A DNA stretch of 64,000 bases from Wenzhouxiangella sp. XN24 (lineage in GTDB: Bacteria > Pseudomonadota > Gammaproteobacteria > Steroidobacterales > XN24), in NCBI RefSeq assembly GCF_011064545.1, contig NZ_JAAMFG010000034.1:124001-188000 (forward strand). Direction: 5' to 3'. The notes under the pieces were generated by a model. The model was given only the letters and a program-made list of their open reading frames with translations. It was not told the origin of the DNA and ran no database searches. The translations under genes and the position numbers were made by a program. Positions 34,356 to 47,432 of this stretch are shown piece by piece. Position 1 is the stretch's first letter, and each line of letters starts with the position of its first letter.

Positions 34356-34411
34356 TCAGACCCAGCGGGCCGAAAGGCGAAACGCAAGAATTCAAACTGG
34401 AGACGATTGAA

Positions 34412-36340
34412 ATGGGCAAGGTGATCGGAATTGACCTCGGGACCACTAATTCCTGCGTGGCCATCATGGAGGGGAAGACCCCGAAAGTCATCGAGAACAG
34501 CGAAGGCGATCGCACCACGCCGTCGACGGTGGCCTTCACCAAGGACGGCGAGGTGCTGGTGGGCCAGCCCGCCAAGCGCCAGGCCGTCACCAACCCCCAG
34601 AACACGCTGTTCGCGGTCAAGCGCCTGATCGGGCGCCGTTACGACGACCCGGTGGTCGCCAAGGACCGCGACATGGTGTCTTACAAGATCGTGGAAGCGG
34701 ATAACGGCGACGCCTGGGTCGAAGCCGCCGGCAAGCGCATGGCGCCGCCGGAGATCTCTGCCCGCGTCTTGATGAAGATGAAGAAGACCGCGGAGGATTA
34801 CCTCGGCGAGCCCGTCACCGAGGCCGTGATCACTGTGCCGGCTTATTTCAACGACTCCCAGCGCCAGGCCACCAAGGACGCGGGCAAGATCGCCGGCCTG
34901 GAAGTCAAGCGCATCATCAACGAGCCGACGGCGGCGGCGCTGGCCTACGGCCTGGACAAGCAGCGCGGCGACCGCAAGGTCGCGGTCTATGACCTCGGCG
35001 GCGGCACCTTCGATATCTCGATCATCGAGATCGCCGAAGTCGATGGCGAGCACCAGTTCGAAGTGCTCGCCACCAACGGCGATACCTTCCTCGGCGGCGA
35101 GGACTTCGACCTCAAGGTCATCCAGTACCTCGCCGACAGCTTCGAGAAGGACAGCGGCATCGACATCCGCAAGGATGCGCTCGCCATGCAGCGCCTCAAG
35201 GAAGCGGCCGAGAAGGCCAAGATCGAGCTGTCTTCCTCGCAGCAGACCGAGGTAAACCTGCCCTACATCACGGCCGACGCCAGCGGCCCGAAGCATCTCA
35301 ACATCAAGCTGACCCGCGCGAAACTCGAGTCGCTGGTGGAAGACCTGGTGCGCCGGACCATCGAGCCGTGCAAGATCGCGCTGAAGGATGCGGGTCTCAA
35401 GGTCGGTGATATCGAGGACGTGATCCTCGTCGGCGGCCAGAGCCGCATGCCGAAGGTGCAGGAAGCGGTCAAGGACTTCTTCGGCAAGGAGCCGAAGCGG
35501 GACGTGAACCCGGACGAGGCCGTGGCCATCGGCGCCGCGATCCAGGCGGGCGTGCTCTCGGGCGAAGTGAAGGACGTGCTGCTGCTCGACGTGACCCCGC
35601 TGTCGCTGGGGATCGAGACCCTCGGCGGCGTCATGACGAAGCTCATCGACAAGAACACCACGATCCCGACCAAGGCTAACCAGGTGTTCTCGACCGCGGA
35701 CGACAACCAGACGGCGGTGACGATTCACGTCCTGCAGGGCGAGCGCGAGCGCGCCGTGGACAACAAGTCGCTCGGACGCTTCGACCTCACCGACCTGCCG
35801 GTGGCGCCGCGTGGCGTGCCGCAGATCGAGGTCACATTCGACATCGACGCCAACGGTATCCTGAACGTGTCGGCTAAAGACAAGGCGACCGGCAAGGAAC
35901 AGAAGATCGTCATCAAGGCCTCCAGCGGCCTGACCGAGGACGAGATCAACCAGATGGTTTCGGACGCCGAGGCCCATGCCGCGGAGGACAAGAAGTTCCG
36001 CGAGCTGGTCGATGCCCGCAACCAGGCCGAGGCGCTGATTCACTCGAGCGAGAAATCGCTGGAGGACCTGGGCGAGAAGGTGCAGCCCGAGGAGCGCGCC
36101 AATATCGAGTCGGCAATCTCCGATCTCAAGGATGCGGTGAAATCCGACGACAAGGCGCGTATCGATGCGAAATCGCGTGCGCTCGGCGAGGCGTCGGCCA
36201 CCGTCATGCAGCGCGTCTACGCCGAGGAGGCCAAGGCGGGCGCCGGCGCCGAAGGTGGCGAGCAGGGCGGCGCCGAGCAGGCCAGGGACGAGGATGTCGT
36301 CGATGCCGAGTTCGAGGAAGTCAAGGAAGACAACAAGTAA
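34412..36340 (+). CDS. dnaK: Molecular chaperone DnaK (Hsp70)
   Basis: This 642-residue Hsp70 begins [21 protein letters not shown]. The ATPase domain (1-380) contains [20 protein letters not shown] and V-G-G-Q-S-R-M-P. The substrate domain starts near [11 protein letters not shown], and the acidic C-terminus ends [12 protein letters not shown]. The start is fixed by homology, by GGAG nine bases upstream and by the sigma-32 promoter. It works with GrpE and DnaJ encoded on either side. Confidence 0.98.
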   Translation: MGKVIGIDLGTTNSCVAIMEGKTPKVIENSEGDRTTPSTVAFTKDGEVLVGQPAKRQAVTNPQNTLFAVKRLIGRRYDDPVVAKDRDMVSYKIVEADNGDAWVEAAGKRMAPPEISARVLMKMKKTAEDYLGEPVTEAVITVPAYFNDSQRQATKDAGKIAGLEVKRIINEPTAAALAYGLDKQRGDRKVAVYDLGGGTFDISIIEIAEVDGEHQFEVLATNGDTFLGGEDFDLKVIQYLADSFEKDSGIDIRKDALAMQRLKEAAEKAKIELSSSQQTEVNLPYITADASGPKHLNIKLTRAKLESLVEDLVRRTIEPCKIALKDAGLKVGDIEDVILVGGQSRMPKVQEAVKDFFGKEPKRDVNPDEAVAIGAAIQAGVLSGEVKDVLLLDVTPLSLGIETLGGVMTKLIDKNTTIPTKANQVFSTADDNQTAVTIHVLQGERERAVDNKSLGRFDLTDLPVAPRGVPQIEVTFDIDANGILNVSAKDKATGKEQKIVIKASSGLTEDEINQMVSDAEAHAAEDKKFRELVDARNQAEALIHSSEKSLEDLGEKVQPEERANIESAISDLKDAVKSDDKARIDAKSRALGEASATVMQRVYAEEAKAGAGAEGGEQGGAEQARDEDVVDAEFEEVKEDNK

Positions 36341-36372
36341 GTCTCCGTGCAGGAGGCTCATGTTCGATAAAC

Positions 36373-36416
36373 GGGGACACGCCTTGCCCGGCAGCTGATG
36401 CCGGGGACGTGTCCCC
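36373..36416. repeat. REP-like extended hairpin between dnaK and dnaJ
   Basis: An outer nine-base stem (GGGGACACG with CGTGTCCCC) encloses an inner seven-base stem (CCCGGCA with TGCCGGG) and a five-base loop. Its right end is also a palindrome, GGGGACGTGTCCCC. No U-run follows, so it is not a classical terminator; it could be an extragenic repeat or a transcript-stabilising hairpin that sets the dnaK to dnaJ ratio. Confidence 0.55.
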
Positions 36417-36436
36417 ATGCAAATTCGGAGCGCCGC

Positions 36437-37573
36437 ATGGCGAAGCGCGATTACTACGAGGCTCTCGGGCTGCCTCGGAATGCCACCGAGGCTGAACTGA
36501 AGACAGCCTATCGGCGGCTTGCCATGAAATTTCACCCGGATCGCAACCCCGGCGATGCCCAGGCCGAAGCGTCGTTCAAGGAAATCAAGGAAGCCTGGGA
36601 GGTCCTCAAAGACCCCCGCAAACGGGCGGCCTACGACCAGTTCGGCCATGCCGGGCTCGGGGGCGAGGGACCGGGGGGCGGGGGCTTCGCCGGCGGCGAA
36701 GCGTTCAGCGATATTTTCGGTGAGGTCTTCGGCGATATTTTCGGCTCCGGCCGACGCAGCCGGTCCCGTGTCTATCGCGGCGCAGACCTGCGTTACGAAG
36801 TCGAACTCGAGCTCGAACAGGCCGCCTTCGGTGACACCGTCACGATCAGCCTCCCGCTGGCGGTGGAATGCACCGTGTGCCATGGCAGCGGGGCCAAGGC
36901 GGGCTCCAGTGCGGTGCCGTGCCGGACCTGCGGCGGCCGTGGGGCGGTGCGCATGCAGCAGGGGTTCTTCGCAGTCGAGCAGACCTGCCGGGCTTGTCAC
37001 GGCCAGGGCACGGTCATCGAGGATCCATGCGAGGCGTGCCACGGCGAAGGCCGGGTCCGGGATACCAAGACGCTCGCGGTGAAGATTCCTGCCGGCGTGG
37101 ACAGCGGCGATCGCATCCGGCTGGGCGGCGAGGGCGAGGCGGGACCCAATGGCGGTCCCCCGGGCGATCTCTACGTGGAGATCGTGGTCAAGCCGCACAC
37201 CATATTCGAGCGCCAGGGCGCCGACCTCGCCTGCGAGATTCCCGTGAGTTTCGCCTCGGCCGCGCTCGGCGGCGAGGTCGAAGTGCCGGTGCTGGGCGAA
37301 AAGACCCGCGAGCAGCTGAAGATTCCCGAGGGCACCCAGAGCGGCAAGGTGTTCCGTCTCCGAGGCAAGGGCATTCGCCCGGTACGTGGTGGTCCCCAGG
37401 GTGACCTGATGGTGCACGTCGTGGTGGAAACGCCCGTCGGCCTGAACAAGCGCCAGAAGGAACTGCTGCGCGAGTTCGAGAGCAACCTGCGGGACAGCAA
37501 GCGCAGTCACAGCCCGAGAGAACAGGGCTGGATGGACAAGGCACGCGGCTTTTTCGACAGGTTGAGCTCGTGA
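36437..37573 (+). CDS. dnaJ: Co-chaperone DnaJ
   Basis: This 378-residue type I J-protein has a J domain (about 1-70) with the H-P-D triad in M-K-F-H-P-D-R, then a Gly/Phe-rich region ([10 protein letters not shown]). Four zinc motifs follow ([32 protein letters not shown]), then the C-terminal substrate domain. The ATG at 36437 has GGAG six bases ahead; an upstream ATG at 36398 lies inside the hairpin and is rejected. The stop overlaps the GTG of dapB. Confidence 0.97.
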   Translation: MAKRDYYEALGLPRNATEAELKTAYRRLAMKFHPDRNPGDAQAEASFKEIKEAWEVLKDPRKRAAYDQFGHAGLGGEGPGGGGFAGGEAFSDIFGEVFGDIFGSGRRSRSRVYRGADLRYEVELELEQAAFGDTVTISLPLAVECTVCHGSGAKAGSSAVPCRTCGGRGAVRMQQGFFAVEQTCRACHGQGTVIEDPCEACHGEGRVRDTKTLAVKIPAGVDSGDRIRLGGEGEAGPNGGPPGDLYVEIVVKPHTIFERQGADLACEIPVSFASAALGGEVEVPVLGEKTREQLKIPEGTQSGKVFRLRGKGIRPVRGGPQGDLMVHVVVETPVGLNKRQKELLREFESNLRDSKRSHSPREQGWMDKARGFFDRLSS

Positions 37574-38400
37574 GTTCCTCGATCCCCGTCGCCGTCCTCG
37601 GCGCCCCCGGGCGCATGGGGCAGACGCTGTTGCGCTGCCTGCCGGAGTTTCCGGGGCTTGTGCTGAAGGGCGCCCTGAGTGCCCCCGGGGACGGCCTGCA
37701 GGGACGCGACGCGGGTGAAGTGGCGGGACTTCCGGAACTGGGCGTGGCGCTCGACGAGCGGATCGACAGCGCGCTGACGGGGGTTCGGGTGGCCATCGAT
37801 TTCACCCTGGGCGAAGCCGTCCCGGGCAACGCGGACGCCTGTCGCCGGGCCGGGGTCGGGCTGGTGTGCGGCGTCACGGGGCTCGATGCCGCGGCTCACG
37901 AAGCGCTGCACGCGGCCGCCCGGCAGGTGCCGGTCTTGTGGGCCCCGAACATGAGCGCAGGCGTCGCCGTACTGGAACGTATTGCCGCGCTCGCGGCGGC
38001 GGCGCTGGGGGATTTCGATGCAGCCGTGCAGGACGTGCATCATGCCGCAAAGCGCGACGCGCCCTCGGGCACGGCATTGGCATTGGGTCGCGCGGTCGCC
38101 CTTGCGCGCGGCCTGGACGCCGCGGCGGCGCAGCCGGATGCCGAGCCGGGTACGGAACTCCAAGCGCCGGCCCTGCGGTACGGCGCCTTGCGCGTGGGCG
38201 ACGTGGTGGGGGAACACACCGTGCTGCTGGCGGGTCCCGGTGAACGCCTGGCCTTGTCGCATATCGCCACGGACAGGGCGATATTCGCCCGCGGCGCTTT
38301 GCGCGCCGCAGCCTGGCTGGCCGATCGACCCGCCGGAATGTACACGCTCGGCGAGGTTCTCGGGCTCGGACGCGTGGACACTCTGGCAGGCGGTCAGTAA
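37570..38400 (+). CDS. dapB: 4-hydroxy-tetrahydrodipicolinate reductase
   Basis: This 276-residue NAD(P)H enzyme of the diaminopimelate/lysine pathway supplies the cell-wall cross-linking amino acid. It has the cofactor turn V-L-G-A-P-G-R-M-G (where many have G-x-x-G-R-M-G), G-V-T-G, and the active-site stretch [14 protein letters not shown]. The start codon is GTG, overlapping the dnaJ stop. The dnaJ-dapB-carA order is common in gammaproteobacteria. Confidence 0.95.
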   Translation: MSSSIPVAVLGAPGRMGQTLLRCLPEFPGLVLKGALSAPGDGLQGRDAGEVAGLPELGVALDERIDSALTGVRVAIDFTLGEAVPGNADACRRAGVGLVCGVTGLDAAAHEALHAAARQVPVLWAPNMSAGVAVLERIAALAAAALGDFDAAVQDVHHAAKRDAPSGTALALGRAVALARGLDAAAAQPDAEPGTELQAPALRYGALRVGDVVGEHTVLLAGPGERLALSHIATDRAIFARGALRAAAWLADRPAGMYTLGEVLGLGRVDTLAGGQ

Positions 38401-38445
38401 ACTATCGAATTCAGGCGTGGGCCTGATCTAATCGGACGGGAATTT

Positions 38446-38524
38446 CGCCCCTGCAGCCAGCAGGGACGGGCGTTTCACCGAGTAAAGAGCGGGACGGGAC
38501 CAGCGCGGGCCCTTCCCGCTTTTA
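38446..38524 (+). promoter_or_regulatory. Two hairpins between dapB and carA (possible attenuator or dapB terminator)
   Basis: Hairpin one pairs CGCCCCTGC (38446-38454) with the GCAG...CGGGCG side ending at 38472. Hairpin two pairs AGCGGGA (38488-38494) with TCCCGCT (38514-38520) and is followed by TTTA. The second stands only 29 bases before the carA ATG, too close for a promoter between them, so a carA transcript would have to read through it. No leader peptide with an arginine or pyrimidine cue was found. Confidence 0.4.
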
Positions 38525-38549
38525 GCATGCGCGAGAGAAAATCCGGGAG

Positions 38550-39686
38550 ATGGATGTGACGGAGCCGGCAGTCCTGGGACTTGAAGACGGCACGGTGTTT
38601 CGCGGCCTTTCGGTCGGTGCCGCGGGAGAAACTGTCGGCGAGGTCGTCTTCAATACGGCGATGTCGGGTTACCAGGAGATCCTCACGGATCCTTCTTACG
38701 CACAGCAGATCGTCACGCTGACCTATCCCCATATCGGCAACACCGGCGCCAACCCCGAAGACTGCGAGTCGGACCGGGTCCATGCGGCCGGGCTCGTGAT
38801 GCGCGACATGCCCCCTCGGTCGAGCAACTACCGGGCGACCGAAACGCTGCCGGAGTACCTGCGCCGGGAAGGCCTGGTGGCGATTTCCGACATCGATACG
38901 CGCGAGTTGACCCGCCTCATCCGCGAGAAGGGCGCCCAGTCGGGATGCATTCTCGCGGGCAGTGATGACGGCGCGGCTGCGGTCGCGAAAGCCCGCGAGT
39001 TCCCTGGCCTGAAAGGGATGGATCTCGCCCGGGTGGTGTCCAGCCGGAAACCCTATGAATGGACCGAAGGCGCATGGCGCCACGCCCAGGAGCCCCGGGA
39101 GCCGGTCGCAACGGCCTATCGCGTGGTGGCCTGGGACTACGGCATCAAGAGAAACATCCTCCGCCTGCTGGTCGATGCCGGCTGCGCGGTGACGGTCGTA
39201 CCGGCGCTGACGCCGGCCGCCGACGTGCTGGCAATGAAGCCGGACGGGGTATTCCTGTCGAACGGGCCGGGCGATCCGGAACCCTGCGTTTACGCGATCG
39301 AGGCCACGCGGGCCTGCATGGCGGCGGGTGTGCCGGTGTTCGGCATCTGCCTCGGCCACCAGATCCTGGGACTGGCCGGCGGCGCGCGGACCCTGAAGAT
39401 GAAATTCGGTCACCACGGCGCCAACCATCCGGTACAGGACCTCGACACGGGCCAGGTGCTGATCACCAGCCAGAACCACGGCTTCGCCGTCGATGAGCAG
39501 ACCTTGCCGGCGAACATGCGTGCCACGCACCGCTCGCTGTTCGATGGGACCCTGCAGGGCATCGAGCGTACGGACTGCCCCGCCTTTTCTTTCCAGGGCC
39601 ACCCCGAGGCAAGCCCGGGACCGCATGACCTGCGGCCCTTGTTCGGCCGCTTCACGGCCATGATGGCGACGGCGAAACAGCAATGA
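38550..39686 (+). CDS. carA: Carbamoyl-phosphate synthase small subunit
   Basis: This 378-residue glutaminase subunit feeds ammonia to CarB for arginine and pyrimidine synthesis. The N-terminal domain starts ALV-like ([10 protein letters not shown]). The class I amidotransferase domain has the nucleophile Cys in F-G-I-C-L-G-H-Q, the G-H-H-G-A-N-H-P-V stretch and His/Glu in Q-G-H-P-E-A. It is followed by carB after 42 bases. The hairpin-bearing leader upstream may regulate it. Confidence 0.96.
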   Translation: MDVTEPAVLGLEDGTVFRGLSVGAAGETVGEVVFNTAMSGYQEILTDPSYAQQIVTLTYPHIGNTGANPEDCESDRVHAAGLVMRDMPPRSSNYRATETLPEYLRREGLVAISDIDTRELTRLIREKGAQSGCILAGSDDGAAAVAKAREFPGLKGMDLARVVSSRKPYEWTEGAWRHAQEPREPVATAYRVVAWDYGIKRNILRLLVDAGCAVTVVPALTPAADVLAMKPDGVFLSNGPGDPEPCVYAIEATRACMAAGVPVFGICLGHQILGLAGGARTLKMKFGHHGANHPVQDLDTGQVLITSQNHGFAVDEQTLPANMRATHRSLFDGTLQGIERTDCPAFSFQGHPEASPGPHDLRPLFGRFTAMMATAKQQ

Positions 39687-39728
39687 CTCACCACCTGAGC
39701 CGGCCCGTGGACTCGGGCAGGGATGGAC

Positions 39729-42949
<3,221 letters not shown>

Positions 42950-42953
<4 letters not shown>

Positions 42954-43426
42954 ACAAGGTGCCGATGACCGCCGGCGGGGTGGAGCGCCTGCGCGAAGAA
43001 CTCGCCCGGCTCAAGACGGTCGAGCGGCCGCGGATCAGCCAGGCGATCGGCGAGGCCCGGGCGCACGGCGATCTCAAGGAAAATGCTGAGTATCACGCCG
43101 CGAAGGAGCAGCAGGGCCTCGCAGAGGCGCGCATCCGGGACCTCGAGTACAAGCTGTCGCATGTCGAGATCATCGACGTCCGCAAGCTGAATGCCGGGGG
43201 ACGGGTGGTGTTCGGCGCCACTGTCGAGCTGTTTTGCGCCACCGAGGAAACGGAGCTGCGCTACCAGATCGTCGGCGAGGAGGAGGCGGACATCAAGGCG
43301 GGACGCATTTCGATCGCCTCGCCGATCGCCCGGGCGCTGATCGGCAAGAGCGAGGGTGACGAGATCACCGTGCAGGCGCCGGGCGGCGACCGCGTCTACG
43401 AAATACTTCAGGTGTTATACATCTGA
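42950..43426 (+). CDS. greA: Transcription elongation factor GreA
   Basis: This 158-residue factor has an N-terminal coiled coil with the acidic tip [10 protein letters not shown] that reaches into RNA polymerase, then an FKBP-like domain ([12 protein letters not shown], then [11 protein letters not shown]). It rescues backtracked polymerase by stimulating transcript cleavage. Its last 12 bases overlap the convergent yhbY gene. Confidence 0.96.
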
Positions 43427-43729
43427 GCGTGGCGCTTTCGGCAACAGGATCTTGCGTTCGTCCGGATTGGGCCGCCACAGCAGTGCGACGTTGCCGATGC
43501 GCTGCACGAGCTCGGCACCGGAGCCTGCGCAGATCTCACGTATCATTTCGTCACGGGCCCCACGGTCGCTGCTACGCACGCGGACTTTCAGGAGCTCGTG
43601 ATGGTCCAGCGTGCCTTCGAGTTCCGCAAGAAATCCAGGCGACAGGCCGGCATTGCCGGTCGACAACAGGGGCTGCAGCTCATGCCCAAGTTTTCTCAAA
43701 TATTTTCTTTGCTTTTCATTCAACGACAT
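43415..43729 (-). CDS. yhbY: YhbY-type RNA-binding protein (CRM domain)
   Basis: This 104-residue CRM-domain protein has [19 protein letters not shown] and [17 protein letters not shown]. YhbY is associated with pre-50S ribosomal particles. It is divergent from rlmE, also a 50S assembly gene, and converges with greA with overlapping ends. The C-terminal tail (K-I-L-L-P-K-A-P) is slightly longer than in E. coli. Confidence 0.93.
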   Translation of the reverse strand: MSLNEKQRKYLRKLGHELQPLLSTGNAGLSPGFLAELEGTLDHHELLKVRVRSSDRGARDEMIREICAGSGAELVQRIGNVALLWRPNPDERKILLPKAPRSDV

Positions 43730-43843
43730 GAGCGTGTTTCTTCTAGTAATACATGAGTCCGGATACGCTCGTCGGCAGCGACGCCGGCCGGGCGGGCGCG
43801 TAGTCTAGCAGGGCATGGGTTGCGCACAGGAATCTGCCGGTAC

Positions 43844-44470
43844 ATGACGGGACGAACACGCCACGGTAAGCGCTGGATGGACGAACACGTCGCCGATGAA
43901 TTCGTGCGGCGGGCCAAGCAGGAGGGCTGGCGGGGTCGCGCGGTGTTCAAGTTGATCGAGATCCAGGAGAAGGATCGCCTGATCAAGCCGAATATGACCG
44001 TGGTCGATCTCGGGGCGGCTCCGGGCGCCTGGAGCCAGTATGCTTTACGTGCCGTCGGGCATCGGGGACGGGTGATCGCGCTGGATTTGCTGCCGATGGA
44101 CCCGCTGGCCGGGGTGGAATTCATCGCGGGCGACTTCCGCGAACAGGCCACGCTGGAGGCTCTGGAGGCTGCGCTCGGGGAGGACCGGCCGGGGGTTGTA
44201 ATGAGTGATATGGCCCCCAATATCAGTGGGGTGCCGACCGTGGACCAGCCGCGGGCGATGTACCTCGCGGAACTCGCGCTGGACTTTGCGCGCGCGCATT
44301 TGACTCCGGGAGGGGGCCTGGTGACGAAAGTATTCCAGGGAGAGGGCAGTGACGCCCTCGTCAAGGAGGCCCGCAAGAGTTTTGGTACTGTACGCATGCG
44401 CAAGCCGAAGGCGTCGCGGGACCGGAGCAGGGAGTTTTATCTGGTGGCGGGAAACTACCAAGGCTTATAG
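43844..44470 (+). CDS. rlmE: 23S rRNA 2'-O-ribose U2552 methyltransferase RlmE
   Basis: This 208-residue SAM enzyme of the FtsJ/RrmJ type has the cofactor motif [12 protein letters not shown]. The K-D-K-E tetrad sits in F-K-L-I-E-I, M-S-D-M-A-P-N, V-T-K-V-F-Q-G and R-E-F-Y-L-V-A. It methylates the A-loop of 23S rRNA late in 50S assembly. The ATG at 43844 starts the conserved part; an upstream TTG would add eight residues. It precedes ftsH by 58 bases, the classical heat-shock pair. Confidence 0.95.
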   Translation: MTGRTRHGKRWMDEHVADEFVRRAKQEGWRGRAVFKLIEIQEKDRLIKPNMTVVDLGAAPGAWSQYALRAVGHRGRVIALDLLPMDPLAGVEFIAGDFREQATLEALEAALGEDRPGVVMSDMAPNISGVPTVDQPRAMYLAELALDFARAHLTPGGGLVTKVFQGEGSDALVKEARKSFGTVRMRKPKASRDRSREFYLVAGNYQGL

Positions 44471-44528
44471 TGTCTAAAATATCCAACTGGGGCCTCGGTC
44501 CCGCATTGCCAGCTGAGGAGCGAGGTCA

Positions 44529-46445
44529 TTGAACGATCTAGCCAAGAACATCGTGTTGTGGATCGTCATCGCAGTGGTGCTGCTGACGGTGTTCAACAGT
44601 TTCGGGACTGCACCGCGCACGGTGCAGGACATCCCGTATTCGACTTTCCTGCAACGCGTGGATGAAGGCTCTGTCCAGGAAGTGGTCTTCGAAGGCGACG
44701 AGATCATCGGCACCTTCTCTGGCGGCGAACGATTTACGACGTACAGCCCCGAAACGGACAACCGCGCCCTGATCGGCGAACTCAAGAACGCCGGCGTGAC
44801 CTTCCGCTCCAGCCCCCCGCAGCAGCAGTCCTTCCTGATGCAGCTGTTCATTTCCTCGTTCCCGATCCTCCTCTTGATCGCCGTCTGGGTGTACTTCATG
44901 CGCCAGATGCAGGGCGGCGGAGGCGGACGCGGCGCGATGTCCTTCGGCAAGAGCCGCGCCCGGCTGCTCGGCGAGGACCAGGTCTCGGTCACCTTCGCAG
45001 ACGTGGCCGGGGTCGAGGAGGCCAAGGAGGAAGTCAGCGAGATCGTGGATTTCCTCAAGGACCCGGCCAAGTTCCAGCGGCTCGGGGGGAAGATTCCCAA
45101 GGGCGTGCTGATGGTCGGCTCGCCCGGCACCGGCAAGACGCTCCTGGCGCGCGCGATCGCCGGCGAGGCCAAGGTGCCGTTCTTCACGATCTCGGGATCC
45201 GACTTCGTCGAGATGTTCGTCGGCGTGGGTGCTTCCCGGGTCCGCGACATGTTCGAGCAGGCCAAGAAGCACGCACCCTGCATCATCTTCATCGACGAGA
45301 TCGACGCGGTCGGCCGCCATCGCGGTGCCGGCCTCGGCGGCGGGCACGACGAGCGTGAGCAGACGCTGAACCAGCTGCTGGTGGAGATGGACGGCTTCGA
45401 GGGTAACGAGGGCATCATCGTCATCGCCGCCACGAACCGTCCGGACGTGCTCGACCCGGCGCTGCTGCGCCCGGGGCGCTTCGACCGCCAGGTCGTGGTG
45501 CCGCTGCCCGACGTGCGCGGCCGCGAGCAGATTCTCAAGGTCCACATGCGCAAGGTGCCGCTGGCCGATGACGTGCGGCCGGGTATCATCGCGCGCGGCA
45601 CGCCGGGTTTCTCCGGCGCCGATCTCGCGAACCTCGTCAACGAGGCCGCGCTGTTCGCGGCGCGGGCGAATCGTCGCACCGTGACAATGGAGGAATTCGA
45701 GAAGGCCAAGGACAAGATCATGATGGGCGCGGAGCGCCGCTCCATGGTGATGAACGACGCGGAGAAGAAGCTGACGGCCTACCACGAGGCGGGACACGCC
45801 ATCGTGGGTCTCAATGTTCCGGACCACGATCCGGTCTACAAGGTGAGCATCATTCCGCGCGGGCGGGCGCTCGGCATTACGATGTTCCTCCCCGAGGAGG
45901 ACCGCTACAGCTACAGCAAGCGCCGGCTCGAAAGCCAGATCGCCTCGCTGTTCGGCGGGCGCATCGCCGAAGAGCTCATTTTCGGCGGGGAGGCCGTGAC
46001 GACCGGGGCATCCAACGACATCGAGCGGGCCACCAGCCTGGCGCGCAACATGGTGACGAAGTGGGGTCTTTCGGAGCGACTCGGACCGCTGGCTTACAGC
46101 GAGGACGACGGCGAGATCTTCCTCGGCCGTTCGGTGACGCAGCACAAGCAGGTGTCCGACGTCACGGCGCACGCCATCGACGAGGAGATCCGCTCGATCA
46201 TCGACAACAATTATCGGCGCGCCCAGCAGATCCTCGAGGACCGGATGGATAACCTCCATGCCATGGCCGAGGCGCTGATCAAGTACGAGACGATCGACGA
46301 AGGGCAGATCAAGGACATCATGGCCGGGCGCGAGCCGCGGCCACCTGCCGACTGGACGGATACGCCGCCGGCGGTGCCCACGGAGCCGCGTCCCCAGGAC
46401 GGGGGCGATCCCAATCCGATTGCCGGGCCCGCGAGTCAGCACTGA
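44529..46445 (+). CDS. ftsH: ATP-dependent zinc metalloprotease FtsH
   Basis: This 638-residue inner-membrane AAA+ protease has two N-terminal helices (about 7-24 and 103-122). Walker A G-S-P-G-T-G-K-T lies near 197, Walker [10 protein letters not shown], the arginine-finger region L-R-P-G-R-F-D-R-Q and zinc motif H-E-A-G-H near 419. It degrades membrane proteins and, in E. coli, sigma-32 and LpxC. The start codon is TTG, supported by GAGGAG eight bases upstream and by homology. Confidence 0.96.
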   Translation: MNDLAKNIVLWIVIAVVLLTVFNSFGTAPRTVQDIPYSTFLQRVDEGSVQEVVFEGDEIIGTFSGGERFTTYSPETDNRALIGELKNAGVTFRSSPPQQQSFLMQLFISSFPILLLIAVWVYFMRQMQGGGGGRGAMSFGKSRARLLGEDQVSVTFADVAGVEEAKEEVSEIVDFLKDPAKFQRLGGKIPKGVLMVGSPGTGKTLLARAIAGEAKVPFFTISGSDFVEMFVGVGASRVRDMFEQAKKHAPCIIFIDEIDAVGRHRGAGLGGGHDEREQTLNQLLVEMDGFEGNEGIIVIAATNRPDVLDPALLRPGRFDRQVVVPLPDVRGREQILKVHMRKVPLADDVRPGIIARGTPGFSGADLANLVNEAALFAARANRRTVTMEEFEKAKDKIMMGAERRSMVMNDAEKKLTAYHEAGHAIVGLNVPDHDPVYKVSIIPRGRALGITMFLPEEDRYSYSKRRLESQIASLFGGRIAEELIFGGEAVTTGASNDIERATSLARNMVTKWGLSERLGPLAYSEDDGEIFLGRSVTQHKQVSDVTAHAIDEEIRSIIDNNYRRAQQILEDRMDNLHAMAEALIKYETIDEGQIKDIMAGREPRPPADWTDTPPAVPTEPRPQDGGDPNPIAGPASQH

Positions 46446-46470
46446 GGCGGGGGCGATATCGTCTCTCGTC

Positions 46471-46505
46471 ACGGAGAACGCCGGGCCAGCCCCGGCGTTT
46501 TCCGT
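46471..46505 (+). terminator. Intrinsic terminator-like hairpin after ftsH
   Basis: ACGGA and AACGCCGG pair with CCGGCGTT and TCCGT across a short loop, with four T residues inside the descending arm. It lies 26 bases after the ftsH stop and before folP. The U-run is short, so partial read-through is likely. Confidence 0.6.
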
Positions 46506-46571
46506 ATTGGCAGCGTGAGATCGGGCCGGGCGGAGGTTAAACTGCCCGCTGCTCCGGTTCCCGGTTCTTCC

Positions 46572-47432
46572 ATGCACCTCGAATTACGCACCCGTCGTCT
46601 GGCGCTCGATCAGCCCCTGGTCATGGGCGTGCTCAACGTGACGCCGGACTCGTTCTCCGACGGGGGGCGCTTTGCGGCAACCGAGGCGGCGCTGCGACAG
46701 GCGCGAAAGCTCGCGGCGGAAGGCGCGGGCCTCCTGGATATCGGCGGCGAGTCTACCCGACCGGGTGCCGCGCCGGTCGCGGTCGAGGAGGAGCTCCGGC
46801 GTGTGCTTCCCGTGATCGAGGCGCTGGTGCGCGAACATGGACCGCCGTTGTCGATCGACACCGCCAAGCCCGAGGTGATGCTCGCTGCATCCGCGGCGGG
46901 CGCGGAATTGATCAATGACGTGCGCGCACTTCGGGCGCCGGGTGCGCTGGAGGCCGCCGCTGCGAGCGGTTGCGCCGTGTGCCTGATGCATATGCAGGGG
47001 GAGCCGCGCACCATGCAGTCCGCGCCCGCGTACGGCGATGTGGTGGAGGAGGTCTATGCTTTCCTGGCAGACCGCATCGAGGCCTGTTTGCGGGCCGGCA
47101 TCGAGCTGGAGCGCATCCTCGTCGATCCGGGCTTCGGCTTCGGCAAGACACTGGAACACAACCTGCTGCTGATGCGGGGGTTGTCGCGTTTCACCGCGCT
47201 GGGCGTGCCCGTGCTCGTCGGCGTCTCGCGCAAATCGATGATCGGCACGGTGACCGGGCGCAGCGTCGAGGCCCGTGTCGCCGGCGGCCTGGCGCTGGCG
47301 GCATTGGCGGTGGGCTCCGGGGCGCGGATAATCCGCAGCCACGACGTGGCCGAGACGCTGGACGCCGTGAGGATGGCCGCTGCCGTGACGGCGGTCGGCG
47401 ACGACAACGAGCATGAGGGAGTGCAGGGATGA
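46572..47432 (+). CDS. folP: Dihydropteroate synthase
   Basis: This 286-residue TIM-barrel enzyme joins dihydropterin pyrophosphate and p-aminobenzoate for folate. Motifs are G-V-L-N-V-T-P-D-S-F-S-D-G-G, D-I-G-G-E-S-T-R-P-G-A, L-S-I-D-T-A-K-P-E-V, D-P-G-F-G-F-G-K-T and G-V-S-R-K-S-M-I-G. The ATG at 46572 (MHLELRTRRL) is preferred over an upstream in-frame GTG. The stop overlaps the start of glmM, the usual partner. Confidence 0.95.
   Translation: MHLELRTRRLALDQPLVMGVLNVTPDSFSDGGRFAATEAALRQARKLAAEGAGLLDIGGESTRPGAAPVAVEEELRRVLPVIEALVREHGPPLSIDTAKPEVMLAASAAGAELINDVRALRAPGALEAAAASGCAVCLMHMQGEPRTMQSAPAYGDVVEEVYAFLADRIEACLRAGIELERILVDPGFGFGKTLEHNLLLMRGLSRFTALGVPVLVGVSRKSMIGTVTGRSVEARVAGGLALAALAVGSGARIIRSHDVAETLDAVRMAAAVTAVGDDNEHEGVQG

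Noticed and set aside
34226-37510. 1094-codon minus-strand frame over grpE, dnaK and dnaJ
   Set aside because: It runs opposite to highly conserved chaperone genes and has a composition typical of reverse-frame artefacts.
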